From Carettochelys insculpta (Eukaryota > Chordata > Testudines > Carettochelyidae), in contig NC_134137.1 of assembly GCF_033958435.1 (NCBI RefSeq), forward strand, positions 122,362,001 through 122,426,000: 64,000 nucleotides of DNA, read 5' to 3'. Below are positions 1 through 12,769 of the stretch, one piece after another. Both the position numbers and the translations under genes were made by a program. Positions within the stretch are counted from its first letter, which is position 1, and every line of letters begins with the position of its first letter. The notes below the pieces were generated by a model. The model made no database searches, had not been told where the DNA came from, and saw only the letters and a list, made by a program, of their open reading frames with translations.

Positions 1-1365
1 AAGTCATTTTAAAGCTCACACAAGCCAAATATATAAACCATAGTTTTGAATCAAGTTTTTCAAATACCTGAAAAAAAAGTTAGTGTATGTTACTGTAATA
101 ACAGAGACATATTCCAACCACAAATGAATGACCTCTTCTCACAATTACTGATTACACACATGCAAATGCACTCATGAAAACCAAAAAGAGTATTCATTTG
201 ACTTGTTTGGAAAATGAAACCCCAGCTGACAGCAAACAGAGGGGCAAATTATCCACTAATTCCCCAAAACGGGATACTATTCATGTGCAAGAAAATAATA
301 CTTTTACATCTAAGGGAGCCATTGCATTCCTGATAATCGTATCATGCTTCTATGGAAATTCATTAAAGTCATTTAATCAAACTGTTAGCAGAATGTAAGA
401 ATTCTTCCCCGTGTATCTATTTTTAAAGTTATTATGTACTTAATATGTAATATGCCGTCTCTCATTTTTGGATCCAACTATGCACAGGGCTGTTAAATAT
501 TGTGGTTTCCAAAACAGAACAAGACAGAGACCTCTATGTAAATTCTTTTACTATTATTTTGATGCGAAACAGAACGTTGCAAACAATGTTACCATTCTGC
601 AGCCATGGACTGAACAAAAACAGAATAATGAAGACCACATTAAAATCAGCACTGTACTAATAGAACAGGAGAAGACAAATTCAACTTGCAGACTCATCCT
701 TTGAAAGGGGAAAAAGATCAAGGTAATAACCAAATCTACTATACTTACATAAAAAGTTTAGGTTATATCTAATTCTGGTTTTATACGTTGTTCTTTAAAC
801 AGAATGAAATCTGTTAAATTATATATACGTGGATATAATAAAGTCGATGGCTACATTCAACCAGTGAGAGACTATGTTTTGGATAAATAGTCCACTATTT
901 GTTTTTCATTGTATTTAAATATATTTTAAAAGTGTTTTCATCATCTGCAGTCAATAAGAAAATTACACTTACTGCAAACTGGAAACAACAGGAGTGTAAG
1001 TGCAGCTGTTGTGTACCACAATCAATTGATTAAAACTAAACGATCGTTAACCCCAAGTATTGCCCGGAAAAACATGATCACTAATGCCCAGAGGAGGAGA
1101 GTAATCAAGAAAGAGAGTCAAAGCTTACAGCTGGGTTTACTGTCCTCTGTACCCTACCCCATGCATTAGCACAATGGTTCCCATTGTTTTTCCTTTTTTA
1201 GTCTCTGTTCTGCTCTTGTCCTCTTTTTCTTTCCCATCTTTTTATTGTGTTTTACTTCTAATTTTTCTTATTTTTGATTATTTGTATTGTGACTGCCCAT
1301 CATTGTCTTTTCCCTACCACAAAGCTATGTTCTCCTTGTACTGGGAACATCCACAGGGCAAGTCT
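1..1365. other. SH3RF3 intron 1, AT-rich, no recognised feature
   Basis: This is AT-rich intronic sequence with no gene or repeat that I recognise. A pyrimidine-rich stretch at about 1170-1310 produces a short, Leu/Phe/Ser-rich open frame that has no coding character. Confidence 0.5.
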
Positions 1366-1642
1366 ATACTAGGAAAGTAAGTCAATTTCAGATATGCAGT
1401 TCTAGCTGCAGCATTTGGGTAGCTAGAATCAATGTATCAGCATAGACTTACTTCAAAGTGAAGACCTAGCCGCTACAATCTCATGTCGACTTCCCTTACT
1501 CCACATGATAGCATGGAGTATAGGGGTCCATGGCCAAGCCCAGAGAAACCGATTTTTCCACTTCTTTGCCACACACACAGAATCAAGCACCAGAAGATCG
1601 ACCATCAGAGCATCAAATCTTCCAGTAAGTCTAGACAAGCCC
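1366..1642. mobile_element. Short MITE with inverted ends
   Basis: The left end GGGCAAGTCTATACT and right end TAGACAAGCCC are imperfect inverted repeats, and about 277 bp of noncoding DNA lies between them. The ends resemble the GGCTACGTCTACACT-type termini of the other Harbinger-like MITEs in this window. The open frames inside are not genes. Confidence 0.55.
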
Positions 1643-3628
1643 ATAGATTTTTTTCATGTTCTCTTCCACATTGTCTCAGTGCTACAGGATCAGTTCAGAG
1701 ATTCTCAGACTAGTAAGCACTGCCCATGGCTGTAAACATCCATATATGAATAGTTACATAGATGAAAGCAGCTGAGGATTGTTTGGAAAACAGGGATAAA
1801 TGACATATGACTTGAAGGAGCTCCTGTTGTTTCCTCCCCAGCCAAACCTGCCAATGGCAGGGAGCAAAAGGAGAAATTGCATAGGGGCAAGGTGGACTTA
1901 AGGAAGCCTTGTCACTGCAGCGGCCCTGCCTGGGTTCTTTTAGCTCTGCTGTAGCAGCAGCTGTGGGGAGCCCTTAAGTTCAGATCTGCAGAGCAGCAAG
2001 GCAGGAGGGGGACCCACAGCATCCTGAAGCTTTAAACCCTGCACTGGGGTCTGCAGGATGGAGGAGGAGGGCAGAGCTCCTAGTTGCTTTAAGCCTTGTG
2101 TTCAGGCTATGTCTACATTAGCCTGCAAGATCACTCAGGGCCACTCAGGGTCAATCTTCTGGGGTTTGATTTTCCATGTCTGGTAGGGATTCATGAAATC
2201 TACTTCTCGGGGTTGTAGTCAACCCCTGTACTCCCCATGAGATGCGAGGAGTAAAGGAGGTCAACGAGAGAAACTTCCTGCTGCGGCAAGCAAACTGCCA
2301 AAGACTCCTTCCTGGCTCTCTGCCCAAGATTCAGCTGCAAGGAACCGAATCACAACAAAATACAAGTTTACACTGCATTTGGCTGCACTGGTCACACGTC
2401 ACCTCCAATCACAGACACAGCTCCTATTTAACGGGAATTTCACAGTCCCACTCACACGCTTGGAAACGAACAATCCAGATTCTCCCAGGCTCTGCCCCAT
2501 GTGGGCCATTTTTAACCCCTGCAAAGCGACCTGTCCTGATGCTCAGCCCATCCTGCTCATTATCAACAGGGGCATTTCTAGAGTCACTTTCAGCTAACAC
2601 ACAGAATGGGGGAGAAACTCTATTTCCCAGGTGAGTGGAGCCACAACACCCATAAGCGGTGGCTGGAGCCTGTACAGGAACAGGGCACAAACATTTCACA
2701 GGCTCAACCTTGTTCACCTCTGCCCAGCCTCTGTGCAGAGAACTTCAAAGCTACTTTACAAGTAGTCCAAGAAGAAGAGCTGTGGGGGGCCAACTGCCAA
2801 ATCCGGCTGAGTCCAAGCACCCCTCATTCCAACACCTATGTGTTTTTGGCTCATAGTGGTCACCCCTGTATAGAAAGGACATAGTAAAAACAGAGTAAAT
2901 ACAAATTGAGCAGAGATCAGCAACTGAAATGATTCAGGATTTGGGGGTATTAGCTGTAATGAAAAATAATCAAACTTCTTCTTCTTTAGGAAAAAAATTC
3001 TAAGGGCAGCTCTTTTCTAAGGCCCCACAAGAGAGTTGTTTCAGATAGGTACTAATTTAATAAAGGGAAATAACAGAAGTTGGAGGGAATATTTTTTTTC
3101 TGCATCTTAAGAATTATGTCTTACACAGGGGAAGTCTGAAATACCAAAAAACTGAAATTAGTGACAGAGGTAAACACAACACTGTGGCTCAATTCATAAG
3201 GGAGCCTGATCCACTTTTAGAAAAATGGATGGGTAAAGGAGATTCAGAAAAGATTCAAGCCAATAACTGGATTTTTAGGTTTAAATGATGAAAGCTCTAG
3301 ATGGTAAGAAAAAGGCTTTACAGGCTATGTAATCTATGCACAGGTGTAAATATATCGGTGCTTTTGTATTTTACGTTGTCATTTTAGTCAGTAAATGGCA
3401 TCATTTCTTTTACCAGCAGATAGCCTCACTGACCTACAAAAACAGACATGCACACACATTAAAAGCCAACATATCCATAGAGCTTAACCTGCTGGGCATC
3501 TGGCCAACGAAAGGAATTACATCCATGTACAAGCAGTTATCACAAGATTAGAAACAACGAATATTGTGTTCTGCTATGGAATTTAGCCTATGTCTATACC
3601 ACATACCACCCATAGCAGTATGTAGGGC
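1643..3628. other. Intronic DNA with one MITE end; otherwise unassigned
   Basis: A left MITE terminus (GGCTATGTCTACATTAG) begins near 2106, but I do not find its matching right end. The moderately GC-rich stretch at 2250-2890 carries several overlapping short open frames on both strands, none with a recognisable domain. The remainder is AT-rich and featureless. Confidence 0.4.
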
Positions 3629-4029
3629 CACGGTGTCCAATACGTTCACCACATGTGGCGAACAGGACACTGTGGTTGGTAAATCTGGCTCTGGAGTCAC
3701 GTGCAGCTCTTGGAGCCTTTAAATGAGGCTCATCCTAGCGCTGCACATGAATACCACCCACCTGCCTGCTTGCATACACGCCCTACCCCTGATGGGAGAA
3801 GCTTGTGGCGGCTCCGGCAACTCTGACAGCAGCAGCAGCTGCTCCTCTGGCCCTGGCAGCCCCAACTCTGGTGAGCTGCCAGCATTAATTTAGAATGGGG
3901 GCCTGGGGATGCCTGGCTATGGGGGGAGGGGAAGGGCATTCATTTGGAGCAGGGACAGGGGCTGTAGCCAATATAGGAGGATGACAACCACAAGTGTGAC
4001 AATCTTTCAGTCCTATTGGACACCACTGG
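3629..4029. mobile_element. Non-autonomous hAT-like MITE
   Basis: The ends CCACGGTGTCCAATA and TATTGGACACCACTGG are inverted repeats bounding about 400 bp of noncoding sequence. This terminus type belongs to hAT-like MITEs that are common in sauropsids. The family name is uncertain. Confidence 0.6.
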
Positions 4030-4107
4030 TATAGGGTATTTGTGCTACATGGTGCAGTGAAAAGCAGGCTACATCTCCGCTGCAGCATGTAGCCACAGAT
4101 TAGAGAC

Positions 4108-4360
4108 CAGTGGTTCCTAACCTTTTCATTGGTGAGGACCTCTGATTACCACCCCAAACCACTCACGGACACCACACCATAGATTTTCGGACAGGAATTA
4201 AATGACATTATTACAAGATATTTAATTTTAAAATAGTAATTGATTATCATTCTGCAATTTATTTAAAACTTATTTTCTACGATCGTTTTTATTTATCTTT
4301 TATTTTTTCACGGACCCCCCTGCAATACCCTTGTCTGCAGACCCCAGGTTAGGAACCACT
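4108..4360. mobile_element. hAT-like MITE (CAGTGGTTCCTAACC ends)
   Basis: The left end CAGTGGTTCCTAACCTTTT and right end AGGTTAGGAACCACT are near-perfect inverted repeats around a 253-bp AT-rich interior without coding potential. CAGTGG-type termini are characteristic of hAT elements. The flanking 8-mers match only loosely, so the target duplication has decayed. Confidence 0.7.
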
Positions 4361-5746
4361 ATTCTAGAAGAAAGGAGAAAGCAGGTAGGTCATTTTCCCC
4401 ATCGTCTCTCCCCTGCCAGAACTTGTCCTCCTAAGGGGTGTCTTTTCTTGCAGAAAGGAAATGCTCCTACATTAGGCAGGGAACAGGACACTCCACCTCT
4501 AAAAATGGCACTGTAGGTTATGAGGCACAGCTTGAGCAAGTAGCAAGCATGTGGGGTGCGTATTCAAGTACTCGCACTCGAGTCATGTCTTTACTTGCTT
4601 AAACTGTACCTCATCAGTTATTTGACTATTTACTTTTACGCCAGTGAGGGCAATGTGTGTTAGGGTTGCCAACCCCAAGGACTGCCCTGCAGCCTCCAGG
4701 AATTAAAGATCTTTAATTAAAAGATCTCCTCAATTTTATTTAATAGTAATATTTCCATTATAGAGAGTACTTTTTTACCTCATATGATCCCAAATTCTTT
4801 AAATACAACTTTATACTTATAGAGCACCTTTCATCTCAAGATCTCAAAGCACTGTAGGTGGGTTAACATTATTGCCCCAAGAATACAGGAGGGGAACCAG
4901 ATAAAGAAGTTAATGCAACTTGCAGGTTAGGGCCGAGCTGTGAATAAACCACACTGCCTCCCAGAAAAAACAAACAAACAAACAAAAAACAGCAAGACTA
5001 CACAACAGTTTACAACAGATAGGGAAGAACTGCCAGAGTTAGAATTCAGGCAGAACACAAGGCATTCTTGCAAACCTATGTATTTTATCTTTGAGTGGCT
5101 ACTTAATGAACAATAGTAATTAAATCTTGTAACATTTGGTGATACAGTACAGCCAACCTTGAATCACTGAAAAAGAATGTTGTGCATCTCACAAGTGTGC
5201 AGTTTTAAGTTCTAATTCTGATACGTCATTCAAAAGTCATCCATACAATACCACGTCACCAACCACGTCAGATGTTACCCACAATGAGAGTAGCCCTCTC
5301 TTTAATATTGGTATTGTTTATCATACTTGAAATACTTTACTTGTCTGCTCAAAAATGTCAGTAACTCTTGTTTCCAAAGGCATCACTGATGGTATCTGTT
5401 AGATTTGTTATCACTTATTCACAGATGAATATAATAGTTCTGAATCCACTACAGCCACTGCACAAAGTCTCTTCCATTCATCTTTTTATTCTGTATTCAC
5501 TTTGGCTCAGGCCATTGTTAGTGATTCCAATATGAAATAAACTAACTCCATTAACCAGGGGTAATTAGTGGGAGGGACATAAAGAGGGCACCAGCAGGGG
5601 TGTGGGGCAGAATTGTTCCCTTCCCCTGCCCTCTCTCCCCAACTCCTCCAAGTGGCACATTGCTGGGAGGTAGGGGTGAGGGGAATTCTCTCCTCTTTAC
5701 TGATCACTCTCTTGGGCAGCCACTAGCCATACTGTTTGTCTGAGAT
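4361..5746. other. Intronic DNA with old repeat fragments
   Basis: A fragment at about 4660-4740 (GTTAGGGTTGCCAACCCC and following) resembles one end of a sauropsid hAT repeat. The stretch at 4800-4960 (AGATCTCAAAGCACTGTAGG) resembles an old interspersed-repeat tail. An A/C-rich simple tract lies at 4966-4990. The rest is unassigned. Confidence 0.35.
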
Positions 5747-6170
5747 GCTGCCAGCAGCAGCTGGGGGACTGCAGCCGCTTCAGTGCACTAGACAGCATCC
5801 CAGGCCACCTGAGAGGAACTGGAAGAGGAAAGGTTCTGGACTTCCCTCCCCTCTTCCAGCTGGCCCCTTGTTTTCACCCTGGGCTGTGTCTCCACTACAA
5901 AAATAACTTCGAAGTTGCTTACTTCAAAATAAGCAACTTTGAAGTTGAGCATCTACACACACCTTACTTTGAAGTTAAACTCCATTCCCAGGAATGGACT
6001 AAGGACTTTCAAGTTGGGCTCCTTACTTCGAAGTAAACTTTGAAGGGAAAATGTGGACTCTCTGCTGGCTACTTTGATGTAGTGCCTAACTTCGACGTTA
6101 ACTTTGCAGTTAGTTCCTACTGCAGACACAGGCATGCCCCTCCCACACATTGCTCCCATCACCAATGAAA
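5747..6170. mobile_element. Unnamed interspersed repeat split by a MITE
   Basis: The outer sequence (CAGCAGCTGGGGGACTGCAG at the left and TGCCCCTCCCACACATTGC at the right) recurs at about 7815-7990 as one continuous block, so this is a repeat family. Inside it, about 5881-6130 is a separate insert rich in TTCGAAGTTGCTTACTTC-like words, the same TTCGAAGT vocabulary as the 709-bp MITEs. Confidence 0.45.
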
Positions 6171-6626
6171 AATTCAAATATTTAATAGTTAATCAAACAT
6201 TTCTCTAGAAAGTAACCATAAGATAGCAGCAATACCAGAAAGTTTGGTAAAACAGAACATACTTTTGATCTTTGCAAGATGAGCTGTGCTTTAAGTTGAC
6301 AACTAAAAACAGTGACATCCTTAAATATATAACAATTTAGTATATTATTCATCGAAAGCATCATAAATACATTAACTGCATTTCTCATCTTTTACCCTCT
6401 TCTCCAACACACACATTCTTCTGATACTACAGCTTTCTTTAACGGGTTTGGGAGACAGAAATGTAAATGAAAACCCTAGTGATCCCTGCTGTTTCTTTTC
6501 CTTTCATTTCTTTTTAAATGTTTTAAGACACTTTTTAAACTTCCTGTGCTGAAACATGTCCTACTGATAGAATCAGGGAAGACAAAAGGGTTCAAGTTGA
6601 GAGCTACAAGTATATAGGATGTCAGG
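6171..6626. other. AT-rich intronic DNA
   Basis: This is AT-rich sequence with no recognised gene, repeat or RNA. Confidence 0.4.
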
Positions 6627-7335
6627 GGCTACGTCTACACGTGCACACTACATCGAAATAGCTTATTTCAATGTAGCGACATCAAAATAGTCTATTTCGA
6701 TGAATAACGTCTACACGTCCTCCAGGGCTGGCAACGTCGATGTTCAACTTTGACGTTGGGCAGCACCACAACGAAATAGGTGCTGCGAGGGAACGTCTCC
6801 ATGCCAAAGTAGCACACATCGAAATAAGGGTGCCAGGAACAACTGCAGACGGTCACAGGGAGGACTCAACAGCAAGCTGCTCCCTTAAAGGGCCCCTCCC
6901 AGACACAGTTGCACTAAATAACACAAGATCCACAGAGCCGACAACTGGTTGCAGACCCTGTGCATGCAGCATGGATCCCCAGATGCCGCAGCAGCAGCCA
7001 GAAACCCTGGGCTAAGGGTTGCTGCACACGGTGACCATAGAGCCCTGCAGGGGCTGGAGAGAGAGCGTCTCTCAACCCCTCAGCTGATGGCCGCCATGGC
7101 GGACCCCGCTATTTCGATGTTGCGGGACACGGATCGTCTACACGTGCCCTACTTCGACATTCAACTTCGAAATAGGGCGCTATTCCCATCCCCTCATGGG
7201 GTTAGCGACTTTGACGTCTCGCTGCCTAACGTCGATTTCAACTTCGAAATAGCGCCCAACACGTGTAGCCGTGACGGGCACTATTTTGAAGTTGGCGCCG
7301 CTACTTCGAAGTAGCGTGCACGTGCAGACGCGGCC
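6627..7335. mobile_element. 709-bp Harbinger-type MITE, copy 1
   Basis: The element begins GGCTACGTCTACACGTGCA and ends GTGCACGTGCAGACGCGGCC (inverted repeats), with subterminal words such as ATCGAAATAG and TACTTCGAAGTAG repeated in both orientations. It is flanked by AGG on both sides, consistent with the 3-bp target duplication of PIF/Harbinger elements. A second copy of identical length lies at 17937-18645 in the opposite orientation. An open frame at 6949-7314 has a counterpart in that copy but encodes no known domain. Confidence 0.8.
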
Positions 7336-8046
7336 AGGATTTGCTAATCTTAGCCATGAATTTGAGATCCTGTTTTGTTTAAATTAAAGGGAGTTTTCAG
7401 CCTGGGGAACAGTGGTCTGGGATCAGACTGCCTGGACCAGAAGCACTCCAGAATCAGAGGAACTGGGACTGTGCTGTCTATCTCTCCAGCACTCTGGGGA
7501 TTGGGGTGCTAGCCAGGGTCAGGGGCTAGAAGCCACAGTGGGAGCTGGGCTCCAGTGGGCACAGAAGGGGCATGACTGGAGGGTAGACTCCCCAAGCCAT
7601 AGGTTCACCCCCAACCCATAAGGGTGAAGGGGGCTGATATACAAGTGGGGCTTGATTTGAACCACAAAATGAGGTTTGCAATGGTACTTAGCTGCTGTGA
7701 TATTTCCAGTCTCAAACATATTATCTTTGTAAGACCAGAAAAATCCTCAACTACAAACTTCATCAATTATTTTTTGTTTTGCTTTGTTTTGTTTTGTTTT
7801 TAATTGCTTGTCTGAAATGCCACCCCACAGCAGCTGGGAGAGTGCAGTACACTGTCATGGGCACACAGCCTGGCCAGAACCAGGAGAGGAAAGACTCTGG
7901 CCCTTGCCCCTCACTTGACGTTTTAAGGAGGGGCACGATGCCCCTCGCACACATCGCCCCCTGCACCAATGTAAAAGGGAGCACAGGGGCCATTTACTCT
8001 GGTTAGAGCCTGAGTTCCCAACACAGTTCTACACGGTAATGTAAGC
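7336..8046. repeat. Intronic DNA with an interspersed-repeat block
   Basis: The stretch at 7815-7990 matches the outer parts of the repeat at 5747-6170 (shared words include CAGCAGCTGGG and the final CACCAATG). A GTTTT simple repeat lies at about 7777-7802. The block at 7400-7720 is unassigned. Confidence 0.4.
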
Positions 8047-8270
8047 AGAAGAGCTAATATACTACAGGTTGAACCTCTCTAACCTGGAACTCTCTCATTC
8101 GGCAAACTCCTAATCCAGCATGATTTTAGTTAGCTGGAGGACCACTTAACATGGGTGTGGCCAAGTTTCCCATGGCCCCATGAAGTTTGTTAACAGCCAC
8201 CAGTCCTGGCTTTCAGAATTCTGTGCCCCGCATGTCCCTCCGCCCTGGTTAGCAGAAAAGGAAGTCCATA
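8047..8270. repeat. Interspersed repeat fragment (GGTTGAACCTCTCTAACC)
   Basis: The block beginning CAGGTTGAACCTCTCTAACC and running through CCAGTCCTGGCTTTCAG matches, from memory, a repeat common in turtle genomes. No termini or target duplication can be set here. The 173-codon frame at 8180-8701 begins inside this repeat and is not accepted as a gene. Confidence 0.45.
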
Positions 8271-8699
8271 GGACTGTGGGGTCCCATCAAGTTCCCTTAC
8301 TGGAGGTGGCGTGGAAGCCCAAATTAAGGTATGTTGAGTTTAGCTACATATTTAACTTAGTTGAAATTGCACACCTTAATTCAACCTTCCACTCTAGTGC
8401 AGAACTGCCATTAGCCTTCTACTTTATCCCCCAGGACATGCTAACTATTTCTGAATTTCCTCTTTCAGCTTCCAAACTTCTCTATAATTCTGACACATGG
8501 CTAGAAAAGGATAAGCAACTCACAGACTTAAGTGACCCAGAGTCGACCTTAAGAGACATGTTAGAAAAGTATGTAAATGGTAGTTGGGACCATTTCATGT
8601 TAAATAGGCTATTCTGCAAGTCTGAAATGCAAAGCTATATTGCTAGAGAATTAGAAGTAATATTAATTGAGTGTGTTTGCTTATATCTTGTTAGATATT

Positions 8700-9650
8700 A
8701 GCCATGTAAATACACACTTCCCGTCTATTACTACAGCTGTTGATTCAGAGATCAAAAGGGAATATTAACATTTAGATGAATCTTGGGCGTGATTTCATTA
8801 TCTATATTTACCATTAAAATCTGTGGTAAACTGCTTAATGGATAAATCACCTTCTGTTAATCCATATAATTTATTATCATGGTGTTTTGGGAAACAGAAA
8901 GTTACTTCAAAAGCTTATTGTTCACTCAGGACTGCAAGGTTAAGAGGCTGCTAGAAAACTATATAAAATGATCCTTTTATCCCAGGTCTGCCTGACGCTT
9001 CATTCAGGGGAAGCTTAAGTAGTAAGCCTGAGATCTCCAGCTCCATCTGGATCTCCCTGAGTATGGACATTGGAGTCTAACCTATGAACTAATTCTGAAC
9101 AAACTCTTTGCAACTACAGCGCTCATCATCTCTGCTAAGAAACCGGTCTCAAAACTGTACTCCTGTTTGTAGGCATACTGATCTTTTAACCAATGCATTC
9201 TCTTTTTAAATAAATTTTAATTTAGTTAAGAATAATTGGTTGTAAGCACATATTTGGGTAAGATCTGAAATATTCGTTAACCTGGGAGGTAATGTGTCCT
9301 ATTCTTTGGGATTGGTAGAACTTCTTTATATGATGAAAAAAGATTTTCAGTAAGCCTAGTCATATTTCTCTTGGATGTTTGGGCAGAGGCCTTAGACTGG
9401 ATTGTTTTACAGGAACTATGTTGCTGGTTTCTGAGTAACCTACGAGGTATTACAGAACCTATTTTGTGCTGGTTAGTAAATCTAAGTATTGGCATATCCA
9501 TTAGCTTTGGGGATTGTCTACCCCATTCTTTACAGTTCACCCTAACTGCATCACTTCAACACGGGTCCCTAGACTCCAGTCACAATCATACTATTTTCCA
9601 CTTGCACAGCATCATAATCTGACTATATCAAAACACGTTACAAAACTGGA
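8700..9650 (+). repeat. Possible solo LTR-like repeat
   Basis: A TATA-like motif (CTATATAAAATG near 8960) is followed about 240 bp later by AATAAA (near 9208), then by a GGTTGTAAGC-containing tail, which is an LTR-like order of signals. Parts of the text after 9200 look familiar as a turtle interspersed repeat. I cannot define TG/CA ends or a target duplication, so both boundaries and class are tentative. Confidence 0.3.
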
Positions 9651-9735
9651 GGTATGTGCTGTCACATTTTTACACACTGAAACAGAGGCACAAGCTAATT
9701 CACAGTTACATGTAAACAGAATTTGAATTATCTAG

Positions 9736-10871
9736 GGCTACGCTTACACTACAGCACTTTGTCAACAGAAGTCACTGTAGGGAGAGTTTTACATGCCTCA
9801 GCTGCTTCATTGGTTCATGCATAACATTGCGCAATTGGTAACTTTCACACTGTGGTGTAGAATCTGGCTGTGATTATGCATGATGATACCGCTGTCCACT
9901 CCATTAAAGTACCAGATAGCTCTCTTGATAACATAGAGCTCATACCTTCTGTGTGTGATGCACCCTCTTCTTCATGTCCTGAACAGATGAGGGTTTCACC
10001 TGCTGCCAGGATAGCTGACCAGACTGTGTCAATCTTGTCTCACACACACACAAAACTGCAAGCTTATACTGTTTATCTCCACTACAATCTGTGCTGCCTT
10101 CCCCACTTGAAACATGGTCCAAACATTCCACATACCACACTGGGTGGTTGTCCTGGGTGAGAGAAGAGTCATCTGTGGGGCAGCTTCCTTTTGGCTTTCC
10201 CTGCCATGTTTCATACTCATTCCAAGCAGATTGTCAGCTCCTTCCAAGACTTGTGTCATTGTAGGTTTCTTTGTAGATGTTTCTGTAACTTTTGCTTTTT
10301 TACGGATAGGGTTGTTAACCCAAAACCAATCCCTTTTACCTCAGGGAGAGGTGATCCACTTTTGTCTGGTCTCTACCCTTTGACCTGTCCAGTTTGGGTG
10401 ACCCTTTCAGGAGCTGTAGCTCCTGCTGGCATAGTTCTCTGGGTCCTTGAGACACACAAGCCACCTCACCACAACAAGGAATGGACCATGAGGAAGTTGA
10501 TAGAGTGCGGCCACACACAAAAGCCAATCAGAAGAGCACTCCACTCTGTTGACAGAGCAGCCGGACTGCCCAGCTGCTCTCTCGGCAAAACAGGCACCCT
10601 GAAGCACAGCAAACAGGGCTGTCCATTGTTCTGGGTGCCCTGTCTGTCCACAGAGGCCCTCTTGTGGCGTTTACAAAGCTTTTTTGGTGACAGAATCTTT
10701 CAACAGCAGCATTATGCATCAAACCTTTGAAGCAGAAGGCTGCCAGAGAAAGTACTGTGTTTTGTCCAGATACTGCCGACAAAACGCATTTTGTGTGTGC
10801 ATGCTCCACAAGTTTTGTCAAAAAAAAAAAAAAGGGCTTTACCAGCAAAACTTGCTCGTGTAACCGTAGCC
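9736..10871. mobile_element. 1.1-kb Harbinger-type MITE (GTCAACAG subfamily)
   Basis: The ends GGCTACGCTTACACTACAGC and TCGTGTAACCGTAGCC are inverted repeats, and TAG flanks both sides as a 3-bp target duplication. The interior repeats GTCAACAG/CTGTTGAC-like words near the termini, as does the insert at 31038-31419. The middle portion has no transposase, and the open frames inside, including a 179-codon one, lack domain similarity. A poly-A run lies near 10820. Confidence 0.7.
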
Positions 10872-11474
10872 TAGGACAGGTAAAAACACTTTAGAATTTT
10901 AATGTTTATAAGCAGATCCAAGCCACATATCCTTGGATAATTGAAATATGTTTAGAGTTTGACTTATTTCTAGAATAAAATCCACAGTTCCAGTTCATAA
11001 CAACTCCCTTTTGGCTTATGTTTCAGCACTTTTAATATAATGATATTAAATATTTGTAAAGATGCAAAAGAATAGCTGCTAAAGGGAATAAAGCAGCACA
11101 TAGAACCCAAAGTTCTGTAGAAATGTTACACCCTTTACAACAACCTCTCTGAGTATCACCTCTATAACATTACACTTACGAAAAATTAAACATGTACACA
11201 TTAAATCATAGACTTCTCTACCACGGCCTTAGCTGCTTTGTTTTGTTTTGTTTTCTTTTAAGGTCAGTTAAAATTCTGAGTGAATACACATCAAGTATAT
11301 ATTTTTAACACCTCCATCTGAAAATCTTCTAAATAAGAGTGAAGATCGGCAGAACAGACCTTGGATTCTCTGCCATTATTGTCCACCTATAAATACTGTT
11401 CTTCCCTAACTAAAAACTGTATTTATCATGCCCTGTTTCTATTACTACACCTTCCGAGTTATGATGATATTAAA
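10872..11474. other. AT-rich intronic DNA
   Basis: No gene or element is recognised. A short GTTTT repeat lies at about 11239-11257. Confidence 0.4.
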
Positions 11475-12109
11475 TAGGACTGTCAAACAATTAAAAACTG
11501 GTTATGATTAATCACACAATTAAAAATTAATCACAATTAATTGTGTGGTTAATAATAGAATACAATTTATTTAAATATTTTGGATTTTTTTGCATTTTCA
11601 GATATATTTATTTTAATTACAACACAAAATGCAAAGTGTACAGAGCCTATTTTATATTTATTTTTATTACAAACATTTGAACTATAAAAAGACAAAGAAA
11701 TAGTATTTTTCAATTAATCTCATACAAGTAATGTAGTACAATCTATTTATCTTGAAAGTAAAACTCACAAATACAGATTTTTTGTTACGTAACTGCACTC
11801 AAAAAACAAAACAATATAAAACTTCAGAGCCTACAAGTACACCCAGTACTACTTTTTGTTCAGTTAATCACTAGGACAAAGAAGTTTGTTTACATTTGTG
11901 GGAGATAGTGCTGCGTGCTTTTTGTCTATCAACTGAAAGTGAGAAGAGGCATTCACATGGCACTTTGGTAGTTGGAGTCTCAAAATATGTATATGCAAGA
12001 TGCACTAAAGAGTCATATATCTCTTCGTGCTTTGACCATCATTCCAGGGAACATGCATCTATCCTGGCATTCTATAACAATCCAAAGCAGTGTTCATTTT
12101 CATCATTTG

Positions 12110-12363
12110 TGTCAGGTGCCATCAAGAGAAGATTGATTCTGACTTCTGGTGATTCAAGTTCTGTCATTTCCATGTCAGAGTTTTGCTCTTTTAAGACTCC
12201 TGTAAACATGTTCTACACCCTGTCCCTCAGATTTTGGAAGGCACGTCAGATTTTTAAACTTTGGGTTAAGTGCTGCGGCTGTCTTTAGAAATCTCCCACT
12301 GGTACATTCTTTGCATTTTGTCAAATCTCCAGTGAAAGTGTTCTTAAAACAAGCAACGTGCAA
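12110..12363 (-). pseudogene. hAT transposase fragment (central region)
   Basis: The minus-strand translation contains FKNTFTGDLTKCKE followed by RFLKTAAALNPKFKNLTCL and PKSEGQGVE. This matches the segment upstream of the C-terminal dimerisation domain in ZBED-like hAT transposases (the A-L-D-P-R-F-K-N-L motif). It is a short remnant with no start and no catalytic core, and it lies in opposite orientation to the C-terminal piece at 12560-12768, so the gene was rearranged as well as truncated. Confidence 0.6.
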
Positions 12364-12559
12364 GGATCATCATCCTAGACTGCTATAACATATGGCAGAA
12401 TACAAATAAATCAGCAAGAAGACATACAGTTCTCCTCCGAGCAATTTAGTCACACTCTTAATTAACCCTTTTTTAAATGAATGTCATCAGCCTGGAAGAA
12501 TGCCCTCTGGTATGGTGATCAAAGCATGAAGGGTAATAGGACTCTTTAGCGTGTCTGGC

Positions 12560-12768
12560 ACATAAATCAACATGGAAGTGTGTCCTCTGGAATTGCGAGC
12601 AAAGCAGAAATGGACAGATGATTCTTCCGTAAATCTACTATACACATGTGTTGTGACTCCATCTACAACAGTGTCCTTTGAATACCTGTTCTCACTTTCA
12701 GGTGACACTGTAAACAAGAGGCAGGCAGCATTATCTTCCAGAAATATGAACACAGTTGTTTGTCTTAG
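12560..12768 (+). pseudogene. hAT transposase C-terminal (dimerisation) fragment
   Basis: The plus-strand translation TPSTTVSFEYLFSLSGDTVN, followed by KRQAALSSRNMNTVVCLS, matches the hAT C-terminal dimerisation domain (consensus order: ATPATTVPCERLFS, then SGDIVNKKR and an L-S-P block). The domain is interrupted at CLS by the nested element. Its continuation, KWLNKKQD-like, resumes after 13834. The domain mediates transposase multimerisation; this copy is dead. Confidence 0.65.
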
Positions 12769-12769
12769 C

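Noticed and set aside
8180..8701. 173-codon plus-strand open frame
   Set aside because: It begins inside a dispersed repeat and has no recognisable domain. I considered a retroelement-derived protein but saw no supporting motif.
10191..10730. 179-codon plus-strand open frame
   Set aside because: It lies entirely inside the 9736-10871 MITE, overlaps equally open minus-strand frames and has no domain similarity.
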